The notes beneath the pieces were generated by a model, which ran no database searches, was not told the origin of the DNA, and saw nothing but the letters and a program-made list of their open reading frames with translations. A stretch of DNA of 48,086 bases, from the NCBI GenBank assembly GCA_937944395.1, contig CALDYW010000172.1, forward strand, positions 1 through 48,086, written 5' to 3'. Numbering within the stretch: the first letter of the stretch is position 1; every line of letters starts with the position of its first letter. The DNA is from an uncultured Paracoccaceae bacterium. GTDB taxonomy: Bacteria; Pseudomonadota; Alphaproteobacteria; Rhodobacterales; Rhodobacteraceae. Shown here piece by piece: positions 32,213-42,418 of this stretch. Position numbers and translations under genes: made by a program.

Positions 32213-32455
32213 TCAGGCCGCGGCGGTCAGCCGGCGCCAGATCTGGTCCTTGAGACGCGCGCGGACACGGCGCAGTTCCGACTCGTGTTCGGGCGTGGTG
32301 GGCTGGGCAAGCGTCTCGGCCCGGTGAACGGCGCGGTTGACCTCGTGGTACTCCCCGACGAGCCGTGCGAAATGGGGATCCGACACCTTCAGGGCCGCGA
32401 TGCGCTCGCGGTGCTCGGGGAAGTCCTCTGCCAGTTCGTGCGGGGTGTGGGTCAT
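32213..32455 (-). CDS. DUF465-type small protein
   Basis: 80 aa, MTHTPHELAEDFPEHRERIAALKVSDPHFARLVGEYHEVNRAVHRAE, ending LRRVRARLKDQIWRRL. Confidence 0.88.
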   Translation of the reverse strand: MTHTPHELAEDFPEHRERIAALKVSDPHFARLVGEYHEVNRAVHRAETLAQPTTPEHESELRRVRARLKDQIWRRLTAAA

Positions 32456-32532
32456 CGCCGTGGCGCTCCTCGGGTGGATTCCGCCCGAGCCTGCCGCCGG
32501 CAGCTGCGGCGCGCCTTGATCCCGGTCAAGCC

Positions 32533-33234
32533 TCAACGCGCGGCGGGGCGCCAACCGGCGGCCTCGGCCTCCTCGGCCGAGCAGAACCAGCGTTCGCCGC
32601 GGGCGGGATCGATCCGGGTGGCGGCATAGTCGGCCTGTCCGGGAAGGTGGTAGACCCGGCCCGCGGCCGAGATGTTGCCCTTGACGGCGCAGGAACCCGC
32701 CGCGGCGGCATCCTCCGCGCCCGTCGCCTCGGCCGCGGCGTGGGCCGCGGCGTGGGCCGCGGCGCGATGCTCGGCGGGCGGCGTGACTTCGGCGGCCCAG
32801 AGCCCGACCCCCTCGATCATCGCCGCCTTCTCGGCATCGACGTAGTCGAGCGCGAAGGCGCGGTAGGCGAAGGCCGCGCCGCGGCGCACCATCGCCTCGG
32901 ACAGGTCGGCGCCGCCGACCTCGCAGGTTGCGATGCTGCGGCCGTAGCGATCCTGCGCGCGCAGGACGCAGATCACCTCGCGTCCGTCGATCAGCGCCTC
33001 GAGCTCGGCCTTCGCCCAAAGCCCGCAGGCCCAGTCCTCGCCCGCAAGCAGACAGGTCTGGTCGCGCTCGGGGGCGTCGATCCCGTGGAGCCGCAGGCTC
33101 AGACCCGCAATGCGCAGCCCGTCGCCATCGATCACCCGGGCCGCGCCCGCGATCCGGTCGGCCGCGGCGGCCGCCGCAACAAGGCCGGGGAGCAGCGTGC
33201 CGGCCAGAACGGAGAGTAAACAGATTCTTAACAT
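32533..33234 (-). CDS. Secreted thermonuclease (SNase) family protein
   Basis: Signal peptide; ARVIDGDGLRIAGLSLRLHGIDAPERDQTC, VLRAQDRYGRSIATCEVGGADLSEAMVRRGAAFAY. Confidence 0.93.
   Translation of the reverse strand: MLRICLLSVLAGTLLPGLVAAAAAADRIAGAARVIDGDGLRIAGLSLRLHGIDAPERDQTCLLAGEDWACGLWAKAELEALIDGREVICVLRAQDRYGRSIATCEVGGADLSEAMVRRGAAFAYRAFALDYVDAEKAAMIEGVGLWAAEVTPPAEHRAAAHAAAHAAAEATGAEDAAAAGSCAVKGNISAAGRVYHLPGQADYAATRIDPARGERWFCSAEEAEAAGWRPAAR
32731..32766 (-). repeat. Three 12-bp tandem units within the SNase gene
   Basis: GGCCGCGGCGTG x2, then GGCCGCGGCGCG; encodes an Ala/His repeat AAAHAAAHAAA. Confidence 0.85.
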
Positions 33235-33373
33235 CGCCCTCCGCTTGCGCGGACGGACGGCCCCGGTCAAGCGGAAAGGACGGACGGGTGACAGGAAATG
33301 TCGCGTCCGGCGCGCTCCGCCGCCCCGCCGGGCGCGGCCAATCCGCGCCCCGGACCGGCCGCCGGGGACCGGC

Positions 33374-33444
33374 GCCCCCGGGCTCAGCGCCCCCGGTTCA
33401 GCGCCCGCGGCTCCGCACCCCCGGCGCAGCGCCCCCGGACCGGC
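33374..33444. repeat. Degenerate 14-bp tandem repeat, about 5 units
   Basis: GCCCCCGGGCTCAGC / GCCCCCGGTTCAGC / GCCCGCGGCTCCGC / ACCCCCGGCGCAGC / GCCCCCGGACCGGC in the intergenic gap between betA and the SNase gene. Confidence 0.75.
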
Positions 33445-33466
33445 ACGAGGGGCCGGCGCCTGCGGA

Positions 33467-35116
33467 TCAGCGCTGCGAGCGGCGCCAGTCGGGGTGGATC
33501 CAGGGCTCGAGGTTCTCGGGCGGCAGCGGCCTCCGGCCGAGCACATGATCGGCCGCCTTCTCGCCCACCATGATCGACGGGGCGTTCAGGTTGCCGTTGG
33601 TGATGCGGGGAAAGACCGAGGAGTCGGCGACCCGCAGCCCCTCGACCCCGACCACGCGGCATTCCGGATCGACCACCGCCCCGGGATCGTCGCGGGCGCC
33701 CATCCGGGCGGTGCCGCAGGGGTGATAGGCGCTCTCTGCGTGGTCGCGCACGAAGGCGTCGAGTTCGGCGTCGGTCTCTGCCGCCGGGCCCGGCTGCAGT
33801 TCGCGCGCGACATGTGCCGCCATCGGCGGCTGCGCGAAGATCTCGCGCGCAAGCCGCAGGCAGGCGCGGAACTCGGCCCAGTCGTCGGGGTGGCTCATGT
33901 AGTTGAAGCGGATCACCGGGGCATCCTCGGGCCGGGGCGAGCGCAGCGTCACGCTGCCCCGCGATTTCGACCGCATCGGCCCGACATGGGCCTGAAACCC
34001 GTGCCCGGCGGCGACGGCCTTGCCGTCGTAGCGCACCGCGAGCGGCAGGAAATGGAACTGGATGTCGGGATAGTCGATGCCGGCCGCCGAGCGGATGAAG
34101 CCCGCGCTCTCGAACTGGTTGGAGGCGCCGGGACCGCTGCGGGTCAACAGCCAGCGCAGGCCGACATAGGCCTTCCCGAGGAGGTTCCAGTAGCGGTAGA
34201 GCGTGATCGGCCGGCGCGCGGCGAACTGCACATAGACCTCGAGGTGATCCTGCAGGTTGGCCCCCACCCCCGGCCGGTCGGCGACGACCGGCAGACCCAT
34301 CGCCTGCAGATGCGCCCCCGGACCGATCCCCGAAAGCATCAGCAGCTTCGGCGTGTTGATCGACGAGGCGCACAGGATCACGTCGGACCTCGACGCGATC
34401 ACCTCGACCCGGCCGCCGCTCTCGACCTCGACGCCCACGGCGCGGCCCTCGCGGATCACCACCCGGCGGGCGAGCCCGCGCAGAAGCCGGCAGTTCGGCC
34501 GCCGCAGCGCGGGCTTCAGGTAGGCGTTCGCCGCCGACCAGCGGCGGCCCTGCCAGATGGTGGCCTCCATCGGGCCGAAGCCCTCCTGCCGCGCGCCGTT
34601 GTAATCCTCGGTGACACCGTAGCCGGCGGAGCGCCCGGCCTCGACGAAGGCGTGGAAGAGCGGATTGTCGCGCCGCCCGCGGGTGACGTGCAAGGGCCCG
34701 GCGGTGCCGCGCCAGGCGGGATCGGGCACGCCGTGGGCGTGTTCCATCCGCTTGAAGTAGGGCAGCACGTCGGCAAAGGCCCAGCCGGCGGCGCCGGCCT
34801 CGGCCCAGTGGTCGAAGTCGCGCGCATGGCCACGCACATAGACCATGCCGTTGATCGAGGATGAGCCCCCGATCACCTTGCCGCGCGGAACCGGGATCCG
34901 CCGGCCGCCGAGGCCCGGCTCGGGCTCGGAGACGAAGCCCCAGTCGTAGCGCGCCATGTTCATCGGATAGCTGAGCGCCCCGGGCATCTGGATGAAGGGG
35001 CCGCGGTCGCTGCCGCCGTATTCGACCACGATCACCGACCGGCCCGCCTCGGCCAGCCGGAAGGCGAGTGCCGAGCCGGCCGACCCGGCCCCGACGATGA
35101 CGTGATCGGCCTCCAT
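33467..35116 (-). CDS. betA: Choline dehydrogenase (GMC oxidoreductase)
   Basis: [117 protein letters not shown]. Confidence 0.97.
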   Translation of the reverse strand: MEADHVIVGAGSAGSALAFRLAEAGRSVIVVEYGGSDRGPFIQMPGALSYPMNMARYDWGFVSEPEPGLGGRRIPVPRGKVIGGSSSINGMVYVRGHARDFDHWAEAGAAGWAFADVLPYFKRMEHAHGVPDPAWRGTAGPLHVTRGRRDNPLFHAFVEAGRSAGYGVTEDYNGARQEGFGPMEATIWQGRRWSAANAYLKPALRRPNCRLLRGLARRVVIREGRAVGVEVESGGRVEVIASRSDVILCASSINTPKLLMLSGIGPGAHLQAMGLPVVADRPGVGANLQDHLEVYVQFAARRPITLYRYWNLLGKAYVGLRWLLTRSGPGASNQFESAGFIRSAAGIDYPDIQFHFLPLAVRYDGKAVAAGHGFQAHVGPMRSKSRGSVTLRSPRPEDAPVIRFNYMSHPDDWAEFRACLRLAREIFAQPPMAAHVARELQPGPAAETDAELDAFVRDHAESAYHPCGTARMGARDDPGAVVDPECRVVGVEGLRVADSSVFPRITNGNLNAPSIMVGEKAADHVLGRRPLPPENLEPWIHPDWRRSQR

Positions 35117-36120
35117 CACCCCTCGAGGAACTGCCGGAAGGCTTCGAACCCGACGTTGCCTCCGGTGGCATAGACCAGCACCTGCCGACCCGTCGCCGGC
35201 ACCAGGCCCGACAGCAGCGCCGCCAGCGCCACGGCGCCCGAGGGTTCGAGCACGAGCTTCAGCCGCTCGAAGGCGAAGCGCAGGGCGGCGCGCACCGCGT
35301 CGTCCGGCACGGCGACGCCGCGCACCCCCGCGGCGCGGGCGGCGGCGAAGGGGGCGGCGCCCGGCGCGGTCGCCTGCAGCGCGTCGCAGATCGTGGGCAG
35401 GCCCGAGGCGCGGCGCTGGATCTCGCCGTCGGCGAGCGAGGCGCCCATGCCGTCGTAGCCCTCGGGCTCGACGGCGACGAGATCCGTCCCCGGACGGTGA
35501 TAGTGGAAGGCCAGCGCCACACCGCCCACAAGGCCGCCGCCGCCGACCGGGCAGAGCACCAGATCCACCGCGGCGCCGAGCTCGGCCAGCTGTTCCAGGG
35601 CCTCGAGCCCCGCCCCCGCCTGGCCTGCCACGATGTCGGGATCGTCGAAGGGATGCAGCAGCGTCAGACCTTCGGCGGCGGCGATCTCGCGGGCGCGCGC
35701 GGCGGCGACCTCCTCGCGCGGGCGCTCGCCGTGGTCGGACAGGACGACGCGCGCACCATACCCGAGCGTCGCCTCGCGCTTGGTCGCGGGCGCATCGGCC
35801 GGCATCACGATCGTCACCGGCACCCCCTGCGCCCGGCCGGCGGCCGCAAGACCCTGCGCGAAGTTGCCCGAGGAATAGGCGACGACGCCGCGTTCGCGTT
35901 CCGCCGGCGACAGCCGGTGCAGCCGCCAGGTGGCCCCGCGGATCTTGAACGACCCCGCCCATTGCAGGCTTTCGGGCTTGACGAAGACCCGCACCGCGCC
36001 GGTCGCGCGCGCCAGCGCCTCGGACTCGAGCAGCGGCGTGCGCTGGGTCGCCGCGCGGGTGACGGCCCAGGCCGCGGCCAGGTCGGCCGCCGTGGGGACG
36101 ACCGCCTCAGAAGGGCGCAT
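35116..36120 (-). CDS. PLP-dependent serine/threonine dehydratase (no ACT domain)
   Basis: [22 protein letters not shown] (PLP lysine), [31 protein letters not shown]. Confidence 0.92.
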   Translation of the reverse strand: MRPSEAVVPTAADLAAAWAVTRAATQRTPLLESEALARATGAVRVFVKPESLQWAGSFKIRGATWRLHRLSPAERERGVVAYSSGNFAQGLAAAGRAQGVPVTIVMPADAPATKREATLGYGARVVLSDHGERPREEVAAARAREIAAAEGLTLLHPFDDPDIVAGQAGAGLEALEQLAELGAAVDLVLCPVGGGGLVGGVALAFHYHRPGTDLVAVEPEGYDGMGASLADGEIQRRASGLPTICDALQATAPGAAPFAAARAAGVRGVAVPDDAVRAALRFAFERLKLVLEPSGAVALAALLSGLVPATGRQVLVYATGGNVGFEAFRQFLEG

Positions 36121-37564
36121 CGACCCCTCCCATGCCGACATAGACGCTGCGCACCTCGGTCCAGTGCTCGATCGCCGCCCGCCCGTTCTCGCGCCCGACG
36201 CCCGACAGCCGCGACCCGCCGAAGGGCACTTCCACCGGCGTCAGGTTGTAGGTGTTGATCCACAGCGTGCCGGCCCGGATCGCCCGGGCGACGCGATGCG
36301 CCCGGGCGAGGTCGCGGGTGAAGACGCCGGCCGACAGCCCGTAGTCGGTGCCGTTCGCGCGTGCGACCGCCTCGGCCTCGGTGTCGAAGTCGAGCACGCA
36401 CATCACCGGTCCGAAGATCTCCTCGCGCGCGACCGTCATGCCGTCGGTCACGCCGGCGAAGATCACCGGCGGCACGAACCATCCCGATTCCGGCACTTCC
36501 GGCAGGGCGCCCACGATGCGGGCGCCCTCTTCCTGTCCTTTCGCGACATAACCCAGAACCTTGTCGCGCTGCGCCGGGCTCACCAGCGGGCCCATCTGCG
36601 TCGCCTCGTCGAGGGGATCGCCGATGCGGATCGCAGAGGTGCGCGCGGCCAGGCGCTCGAGGAAAGCCTCGCGCACCCGGCGCTGCACGAAGACCCGGGT
36701 GCCGTTCGAGCAGACCTGCCCGGCCGAGTAGAAGTTGCCCAGCATCGCCGCCCCCACGGCGGCGTCGAGGTCGGCGTCCTCGAACACCAGAAGCGGCGAC
36801 TTGCCCCCGAGTTCCATGGTGACGTGGCGGATCCCCTCGGCCGCGGCGGCATAGACGCGCCGGCCGGTCGGCACCGAACCGGTCAGCGACACCTTGGCGA
36901 CGCGCGGATCGGTCACCAGCCGCTCGCCCACCCCGCCGCGCCCCTGCACGACGTTGAAGACCCCCGGCGGCAGGCCGGCCTCGGTCAGGATCGCGGCAAG
37001 CTGCAGCGCGCCGAGCGGGGTGAGTTCGGAGGGCTTGAACACCATCGCGTTGCCGCAGGCGAGCGCCGGCGCCGCCTTCCAGCAGGCGACCTGGCTGGGG
37101 TAGTTCCAGGCGCCGATGCCGACCGTCACGCCCAGCGGCACGCGCAGGGTATAGGCCCAGTCCTCCCCGAGCGGGATCGTCTCGCCCCCGATCGTGGCGG
37201 CGATCCCGCCGAAGTATTCCAGCGCGTCGGCCCCCGAAGGCCAGTCGGCCACCCGGGTTTCGGACAGCGGCTTGCCGGTGTCGAGCGTCTCGAGCCGGGC
37301 GAGCGCCTCGGCCCGGTCGCGGATGATCGCCGCCGCGCGCAGCAGGATGCGCCCGCGCTCGACCGGTTTCAGCGCCGCCCAGGCCGGCTGGGCGCGCTCG
37401 GCCGCGGCCAGCGCCGCCTCGATCACCGCCCCGGTCGCCTCGCGCACCGTCGCGATGACTGCGCCGGTGCCGGGAAAATGCACCGGCATCTCGGTGCCGC
37501 CCGCGTCCTCGAGCGGACGGCCGTCCACGAAATGGCTTGCCGCCGGCTGCACGTTTCCGATCAT
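36107..37564 (-). CDS. betB: Betaine aldehyde dehydrogenase
   Basis: [77 protein letters not shown] (catalytic Cys). Confidence 0.97.
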   Translation of the reverse strand: MIGNVQPAASHFVDGRPLEDAGGTEMPVHFPGTGAVIATVREATGAVIEAALAAAERAQPAWAALKPVERGRILLRAAAIIRDRAEALARLETLDTGKPLSETRVADWPSGADALEYFGGIAATIGGETIPLGEDWAYTLRVPLGVTVGIGAWNYPSQVACWKAAPALACGNAMVFKPSELTPLGALQLAAILTEAGLPPGVFNVVQGRGGVGERLVTDPRVAKVSLTGSVPTGRRVYAAAAEGIRHVTMELGGKSPLLVFEDADLDAAVGAAMLGNFYSAGQVCSNGTRVFVQRRVREAFLERLAARTSAIRIGDPLDEATQMGPLVSPAQRDKVLGYVAKGQEEGARIVGALPEVPESGWFVPPVIFAGVTDGMTVAREEIFGPVMCVLDFDTEAEAVARANGTDYGLSAGVFTRDLARAHRVARAIRAGTLWINTYNLTPVEVPFGGSRLSGVGRENGRAAIEHWTEVRSVYVGMGGVDAPF

Positions 37565-38139
37565 CGTCCCACCTCCGCCCGTGCCACGCCCTCGACCATC
37601 GCCGCCGCCGCCGTCCGGTCGGGTGCCCGCCCCGACAGCGCCTCGCGCAGGTAGACCCCGTCGATCAGCGCCGCGAGTCGCTCGGCCACCTCGGCGGCCC
37701 GCGCCCCGACCTGCGGGCGGAGGGCATGGATCAGGTTCGACCGGAGCCGCTTCTGATAGACCGCCAGCAGGCGGCGCGCCTCGGGCAGTGTCAGGGCAAG
37801 GACATAGAAGTTCAGCCAGGCCGCCACCGCCTCGCGCCGGAACGAGGCCTCCGAGAAGCTCGCCCGGATCACCGCCGACAGCCGCGCCGCGGGCCGGTCG
37901 CCCGCCTCGGCCAGCGCGGCGCGCACCTCGGCGCCGTAGACCGACAGGATGTGGCGCATCGCGGCAAGGAAGATCTGCTCCTTGGCGCCGAGGTAGTGGT
38001 GCGCCAGCGCCGGCGACATTCCGGCCGTCCGGGCGATCTGCGCCACCGTCACGTCCAGCGACCCCCGCCGCCCGACCTCGGCGATGGTGGCCTGCACCAG
38101 CGCGTCGCGCCGGATGGGTTCGATCCCGAGCTTCGGCAT
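37561..38139 (-). CDS. betI: TetR-type transcriptional repressor BetI (alternative start at 38145)
   Basis: [65 protein letters not shown]. Confidence 0.96.
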   Translation of the reverse strand: MPKLGIEPIRRDALVQATIAEVGRRGSLDVTVAQIARTAGMSPALAHHYLGAKEQIFLAAMRHILSVYGAEVRAALAEAGDRPAARLSAVIRASFSEASFRREAVAAWLNFYVLALTLPEARRLLAVYQKRLRSNLIHALRPQVGARAAEVAERLAALIDGVYLREALSGRAPDRTAAAAMVEGVARAEVGR

Positions 38140-38169
38140 CCGCACCTTCCCTGGCCAAGGGGCTAGAGA

Positions 38170-38195
38170 TTCTTCATTGACTCGTCAATCAAGAA
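38170..38195. promoter_or_regulatory. Putative BetI operator / divergent promoter palindrome
   Basis: TTCTTCATTGAC-TC-GTCAATCAAGAA, 12-nt arms with a single mismatch, in the betI-choX intergenic region; TTGAC motifs in both orientations. Confidence 0.65.
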
Positions 38196-38289
38196 AAAAC
38201 AGACTGAGCAGAGGAACACCGTTGCCAAGCCGGCGCGACCTGCGCTTCATTGCCGTGAAGAGAAGAGGCCAACCCCAGGGAGGCAGCCC

Positions 38290-39213
38290 ATGCGACATTT
38301 CACCCATGCCGCCGCACTCGCCGGCATCCTCGGCGCCACGGCGGCCGTTGCCGATTGCGGCACGGTCAGCTTCTCCGACGTCGGCTGGACCGACATCACC
38401 GCCACCACCGCGGTCACGACGACGGTGCTCGGGGCGCTCGGCTACGCCACCGAGGTCAACGTGCTGTCGGTGCCGGTGACGCTTGCCTCGGTCGCGGCCG
38501 GCGACATCGATGTGTTCCTCGGCAACTGGATGCCGACGATGGCGGCCGACATCGACCCCTACCTCGCCGCCGGCACGATCGAACAGGTGGCCGTCAACCT
38601 TGTGGGGGCGAAGTACACGCTGGCCACCAATGCCGCCGGGGCCGCCGCCGGCATCACCGACTTCGCCGACATTGCCGGTGCGCGGGAGGCGCTGGGCGGG
38701 AAGATCTACGGGATCGAGCCCGGCAACGACGGCAACCGCCTGATCCTCGAAATGATCGAGCAGGACGCCTTCGGGCTGTCGGGGTTCGAACTCGTCGAGA
38801 GCTCGGAACAGGGAATGCTGGCGCAGGTCGCCCGCGCGGTGGAGCGCGGCGAGCCCATCGTCTTCCTCGGCTGGGAGCCCCACCCGATGAACGCCAGTTT
38901 CGAGATGACCTATCTCACCGGCGGCGACGACTGGTTCGGCCCCGACTTCGGCGGCGCGACCGTCTATACCGTGACCCGCGCGGGGTTCTCCGAAGCCTGC
39001 CCGAACCTCGGGACGTTCCTGAAGAACCTGCGCTTCAGCCTCGAGCTCGAGAACGAGATCATGGGCATGATCCTCGACGAGGGCATGGATCCGGCCGACG
39101 CGGCCCGGGCCTGGCTGTCGGCCAATCCCGAGGTTCTGGGCCCCTGGCTCGAGGGGGTGACCACGAAGGACGGCGGCGACGCGCTGGCGGCCGCGCTGGC
39201 GGCGCTGCAGTGA
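38290..39213 (+). CDS. choX: Choline ABC transporter substrate-binding protein
   Basis: Signal peptide; ADCGTVSFSDVGWTDITATTAVTTTVLGALGYATEV, DVFLGNWMPTMAADIDPYLAAGTIEQV, FLGWEPHPMNASFEMTYLTGGDDWFGPDFGGATVYTVTRAG. Confidence 0.95.
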   Translation: MRHFTHAAALAGILGATAAVADCGTVSFSDVGWTDITATTAVTTTVLGALGYATEVNVLSVPVTLASVAAGDIDVFLGNWMPTMAADIDPYLAAGTIEQVAVNLVGAKYTLATNAAGAAAGITDFADIAGAREALGGKIYGIEPGNDGNRLILEMIEQDAFGLSGFELVESSEQGMLAQVARAVERGEPIVFLGWEPHPMNASFEMTYLTGGDDWFGPDFGGATVYTVTRAGFSEACPNLGTFLKNLRFSLELENEIMGMILDEGMDPADAARAWLSANPEVLGPWLEGVTTKDGGDALAAALAALQ

Positions 39214-39237
39214 TGCGCCGGGCCGCCGCCCTTGCCA

Positions 39238-39261
39238 CCGCGGCGGCCCTGACCGCCGCGG
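39238..39261 (+). other. Intercistronic stem-loop choX-choW
   Basis: CCGCGGCGG-CCCTGA-CCGCCGCGG, perfect 9-bp arms, 25 nt after the choX stop; no T-run. Confidence 0.6.
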
Positions 39262-39324
39262 CGGCCCCTGCCGCCGCCGGGTGACCCCGGCGCATCCGGC
39301 CGCGCCCGGGAAGGACCAGCCCCG

Positions 39325-40161
39325 ATGCTCGACTGGCTGACCGACAACAAGATCCCGGTCGGGCGTTCGGCCAAGGCCGCGTTCGACTGGCTGAAGGCGA
39401 ATGCCGCCGACCTGTTCGACGCCCTCGCACTGACACTCGAGGCGCTGATCCGGTCGATCCTCTGGGTGCTCCAGACGCCGCATCCGCTGATCGTGGTGGC
39501 GGCCTTCGTGGCACTGACCTGGGTGATCCAGCGCAGCTGGAAGACCTGCCTGCTCGTCCTGATCGGGCTCGTCTACATCCTCAACCAGGGTTACTGGAAG
39601 GCCACCACCGAGAGCCTGACGCTGGTGCTGTCGTCCTGCGTGGTCTGCATGGGGCTCGGCGTGCCGATCGGCATCGCCGCGGCGCACCGGCCGCGGCTCT
39701 ATGCCGCGATGCGGCCGATCCTCGACCTGATGCAGACGCTGCCGACCTTCGTCTACCTGATTCCGGCCATCGTGTTCTTCGGCATCGGCATGGTGCCGGG
39801 GCTGATCGCCACGGTGATCTTCGTGCTGCCCGCCCCGATCCGGCTGACCCATCTCGGCATCTCGACCACGCCGCAGCCCTTGCTCGAGGCCGCCACCGCC
39901 TTCGGCGCACGTCCGCGGCAGGTGCTCTGGAAGGTCGAGCTTCCCTGGGCGGTGCCGCAGATCATGGCCGGGCTGAACCAGACGATCATGCTGTCGCTGT
40001 CGATGGTGGTGATCGCGGCGCTCGTCGGCGCCGCCGGTCTGGGGGTGCCGGTGGTGCGGGCGCTGAACTCGGTCAACACCGCGCTCGGCTTCGAGGCGGG
40101 GATGGTGATCGTCGTCGTCGCCATCGTCCTCGACCGGATGCTGAGGGTGGAACGGCGCTGA
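39325..40161 (+). CDS. choW: Choline ABC transporter permease
   Basis: MLDWLTDNKIPVGRSAKAAFDWL, MRPILDLMQTLPTFVYLIPAIVFFGIGMVPGLIATVIFVLPAPIRLTHLGI (BPD_transp_1). Confidence 0.95.
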   Translation: MLDWLTDNKIPVGRSAKAAFDWLKANAADLFDALALTLEALIRSILWVLQTPHPLIVVAAFVALTWVIQRSWKTCLLVLIGLVYILNQGYWKATTESLTLVLSSCVVCMGLGVPIGIAAAHRPRLYAAMRPILDLMQTLPTFVYLIPAIVFFGIGMVPGLIATVIFVLPAPIRLTHLGISTTPQPLLEAATAFGARPRQVLWKVELPWAVPQIMAGLNQTIMLSLSMVVIAALVGAAGLGVPVVRALNSVNTALGFEAGMVIVVVAIVLDRMLRVERR

Positions 40162-41192
40162 TGTCCGACCCCGACCGGATCGCGGTGAAGTTCGACCGGG
40201 TCTCGATCGTCTTCGGAGACCGGCCGCAGACGGCGCTGCCGCTGATGGACGCGGGCCTCGACCGCGCCGAGGTCAAGGCGAAGTGCGGCCAGGTCCTCGG
40301 CGTGCACGACTGTTCGCTGACCGTGGCCGAGGGCGAGATCCTCGTGCTCATGGGCCTGTCGGGTTCGGGCAAGTCCACGCTGCTGCGCGCGGTCAACGGG
40401 CTCAATCCGGTCTGCCGGGGATCCGCCCATGTGTCCGACGGCGACCGGCTGGTGGACGTGACCCATGCCGACCCTGCCACCCTGCGCCGGATCCGGCTGC
40501 ACCGGGTCGCGATGGTGTTCCAGCAGTTCGCGCTGCTGCCCTGGCGGACGGTGCGCGAGAACGTGGGCCTCGGGCTCGAGCTTGCCGGGATGCCGCGCGC
40601 CGAGCGCGCCGAGCGCGTCGCCGCGCAGCTCGCCCTTGTCGGCCTCGCCGACTGGGCCGACCGGAAGGTGGGCGAGCTTTCCGGGGGCATGCAGCAGCGG
40701 GTGGGCCTTGCCCGCGCCTTCGCCACCGAGGCGCCGATCCTTCTGATGGACGAGCCGTTCTCGGCCCTCGATCCGCTGATCCGCGCGCGGCTCCAGGACG
40801 AGCTGCTGGAACTCCAGGCAAGGCTCCGGCGCACCATCCTGTTCGTGAGCCACGACCTCGACGAGGCGTTCAAGCTCGGCAACCGGATCGCGATCATGGA
40901 GGGCGGCCGGATCGTCCAGTGCGGCACCCCGCGCGAGATCTTCTCGGCGCCGGCCACCAGCTATGTCGCCGACTTCGTGGCCAACATGAATCCGCTGGGG
41001 GTACTGACCGCGCGCGACGTCATGGAACCGGGCGAGGCCGCCGGCCAGCCCGTGGACCCCGAAACGCCGGTGCGCGACCTGATCGGGCGTCTCCACCGCG
41101 AGGCGGCGCTGGCCGTCGCCGAGGGCGGGCAGACGGTCGGCCGCGTCACCCCGTCGAGCGTGCTGGCGCGGCTCTACGATCCGCGCGGCTGA
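40161..41192 (+). CDS. choV: Choline ABC transporter ATP-binding protein
   Basis: LMGLSGSGKSTLLRAVNGLNPV, LSGGMQQRVGLARAFATEAPILLMDEPFSALDPLIR. Confidence 0.95.
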   Translation: MSDPDRIAVKFDRVSIVFGDRPQTALPLMDAGLDRAEVKAKCGQVLGVHDCSLTVAEGEILVLMGLSGSGKSTLLRAVNGLNPVCRGSAHVSDGDRLVDVTHADPATLRRIRLHRVAMVFQQFALLPWRTVRENVGLGLELAGMPRAERAERVAAQLALVGLADWADRKVGELSGGMQQRVGLARAFATEAPILLMDEPFSALDPLIRARLQDELLELQARLRRTILFVSHDLDEAFKLGNRIAIMEGGRIVQCGTPREIFSAPATSYVADFVANMNPLGVLTARDVMEPGEAAGQPVDPETPVRDLIGRLHREAALAVAEGGQTVGRVTPSSVLARLYDPRG

Positions 41193-42331
41193 CCGCCCCC
41201 GCACAGCCGGCGATGTTCGGCGATGGCGAAGCGGTCGGTCATGCCGGCGATGTAGTCGCAGACGACCCGGGCGAGGCCGCGGTCGCCGTCGGCGGCGGCG
41301 ACGTCGCCCTGCCAGTCCTCGGGCAGAAGCTCCGGCCGCGCGAGATAGAGCGGGAAGAGGTCGGCCACCACCGCCGTGACCCGCGCGCGCTCGGCCATGA
41401 CCGACGGCGCGCGGTACATCCGGTGAAACAGGAACGACCGGATCGCCTTGAGCTCCTGGTAGAGCTTCTTCGAGAAGCGGATGACCGTGGTCCCCATGCC
41501 GCGGATCTCGTCGGGGCTCTTCGGCTCGGCGGCGGCAAGGCGCGCGCGGGCCACCGCGATCACGTCCTCGACCATCACGCCGAACACCCGCCGCAGCGCC
41601 TCGTGCCGCCGCCGCATGGTGGCGAGCCCGGGATAGAGCCGGTCCACCTCGGCGAAGGCCGGGCCGGTCACGGGAAGGTCCATCAGGTCGGCCTCGGTGA
41701 ACAGCCCGGCCCGCAACCCGTCGTGAAGGTCGTGGTGGTTGTAGGCCACGTCATCGGCGATCGCGGCCACCTGCGCCTCGGCCGAGGGATAGGTGCCGAG
41801 TTCCAGGTCGTGCCGCGCGGTATAGGCCGCGAGCGTCTCGGCCAGCTCGCCGGTCACCGGCCCGTTGTGCTTGGCCATCCCCTCGAGCGTCTCCCAGGTC
41901 AGGTTGAGCCCGTCGAACCCGGCATAGTGGCGCTCCAGATGGGTGACGATCCGGATCGCCTGGGCGTTGTGCTCGAACCCGCCCCAGGGCGCCATCAGCG
42001 CCTGCAGCGCCTCCTCGCCGGTATGGCCGAAGGGCGGGTGCCCGAGATCGTGCGCAAGCGCCACGGCCTCGGCCAGATCGACGTTGAGCCCGAGCTGCCC
42101 GGCGAGGGTGCGCGCGACCTGCGCCACCTCGATCGTGTGGGTAAGGCGCGTGCGGTAGTAGTCGCCCTCATGCTCGACGAAGACCTGGGTCTTGTGCTTC
42201 AGCCGGCGGAAGGCCGAGGAATGGATGATCCGGTCGCGGTCGCGCTGGAACGGGCTGCGGAAGGTGCTCAGCGCCTCGGGGAACAGGCGTCCGCGGCTCG
42301 CGCCGGGGTCGCAGGCATAGGGGGCAAGCAT
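41174..42331 (-). CDS. dgt: Deoxyguanosinetriphosphate triphosphohydrolase-like protein (HD domain)
   Basis: FRSPFQRDRDRIIHSSAFRRLKHKTQVF, RTRLTHTIEVAQVARTLA, ALAHDLGHPPFGHTGEEAL, ADDVAYNHHDLHDGLRAG. Confidence 0.96.
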   Translation of the reverse strand: MLAPYACDPGASRGRLFPEALSTFRSPFQRDRDRIIHSSAFRRLKHKTQVFVEHEGDYYRTRLTHTIEVAQVARTLAGQLGLNVDLAEAVALAHDLGHPPFGHTGEEALQALMAPWGGFEHNAQAIRIVTHLERHYAGFDGLNLTWETLEGMAKHNGPVTGELAETLAAYTARHDLELGTYPSAEAQVAAIADDVAYNHHDLHDGLRAGLFTEADLMDLPVTGPAFAEVDRLYPGLATMRRRHEALRRVFGVMVEDVIAVARARLAAAEPKSPDEIRGMGTTVIRFSKKLYQELKAIRSFLFHRMYRAPSVMAERARVTAVVADLFPLYLARPELLPEDWQGDVAAADGDRGLARVVCDYIAGMTDRFAIAEHRRLCGGGQPRGS

Positions 42332-42418
42332 CGTTCGGGGCCGTCCTTGTTCGCCGCTCCGCGTGACCGTATATGTCCGGGGTATCCGACGCGACAGCCT
42401 CGACATCGGCAGCCTGCG

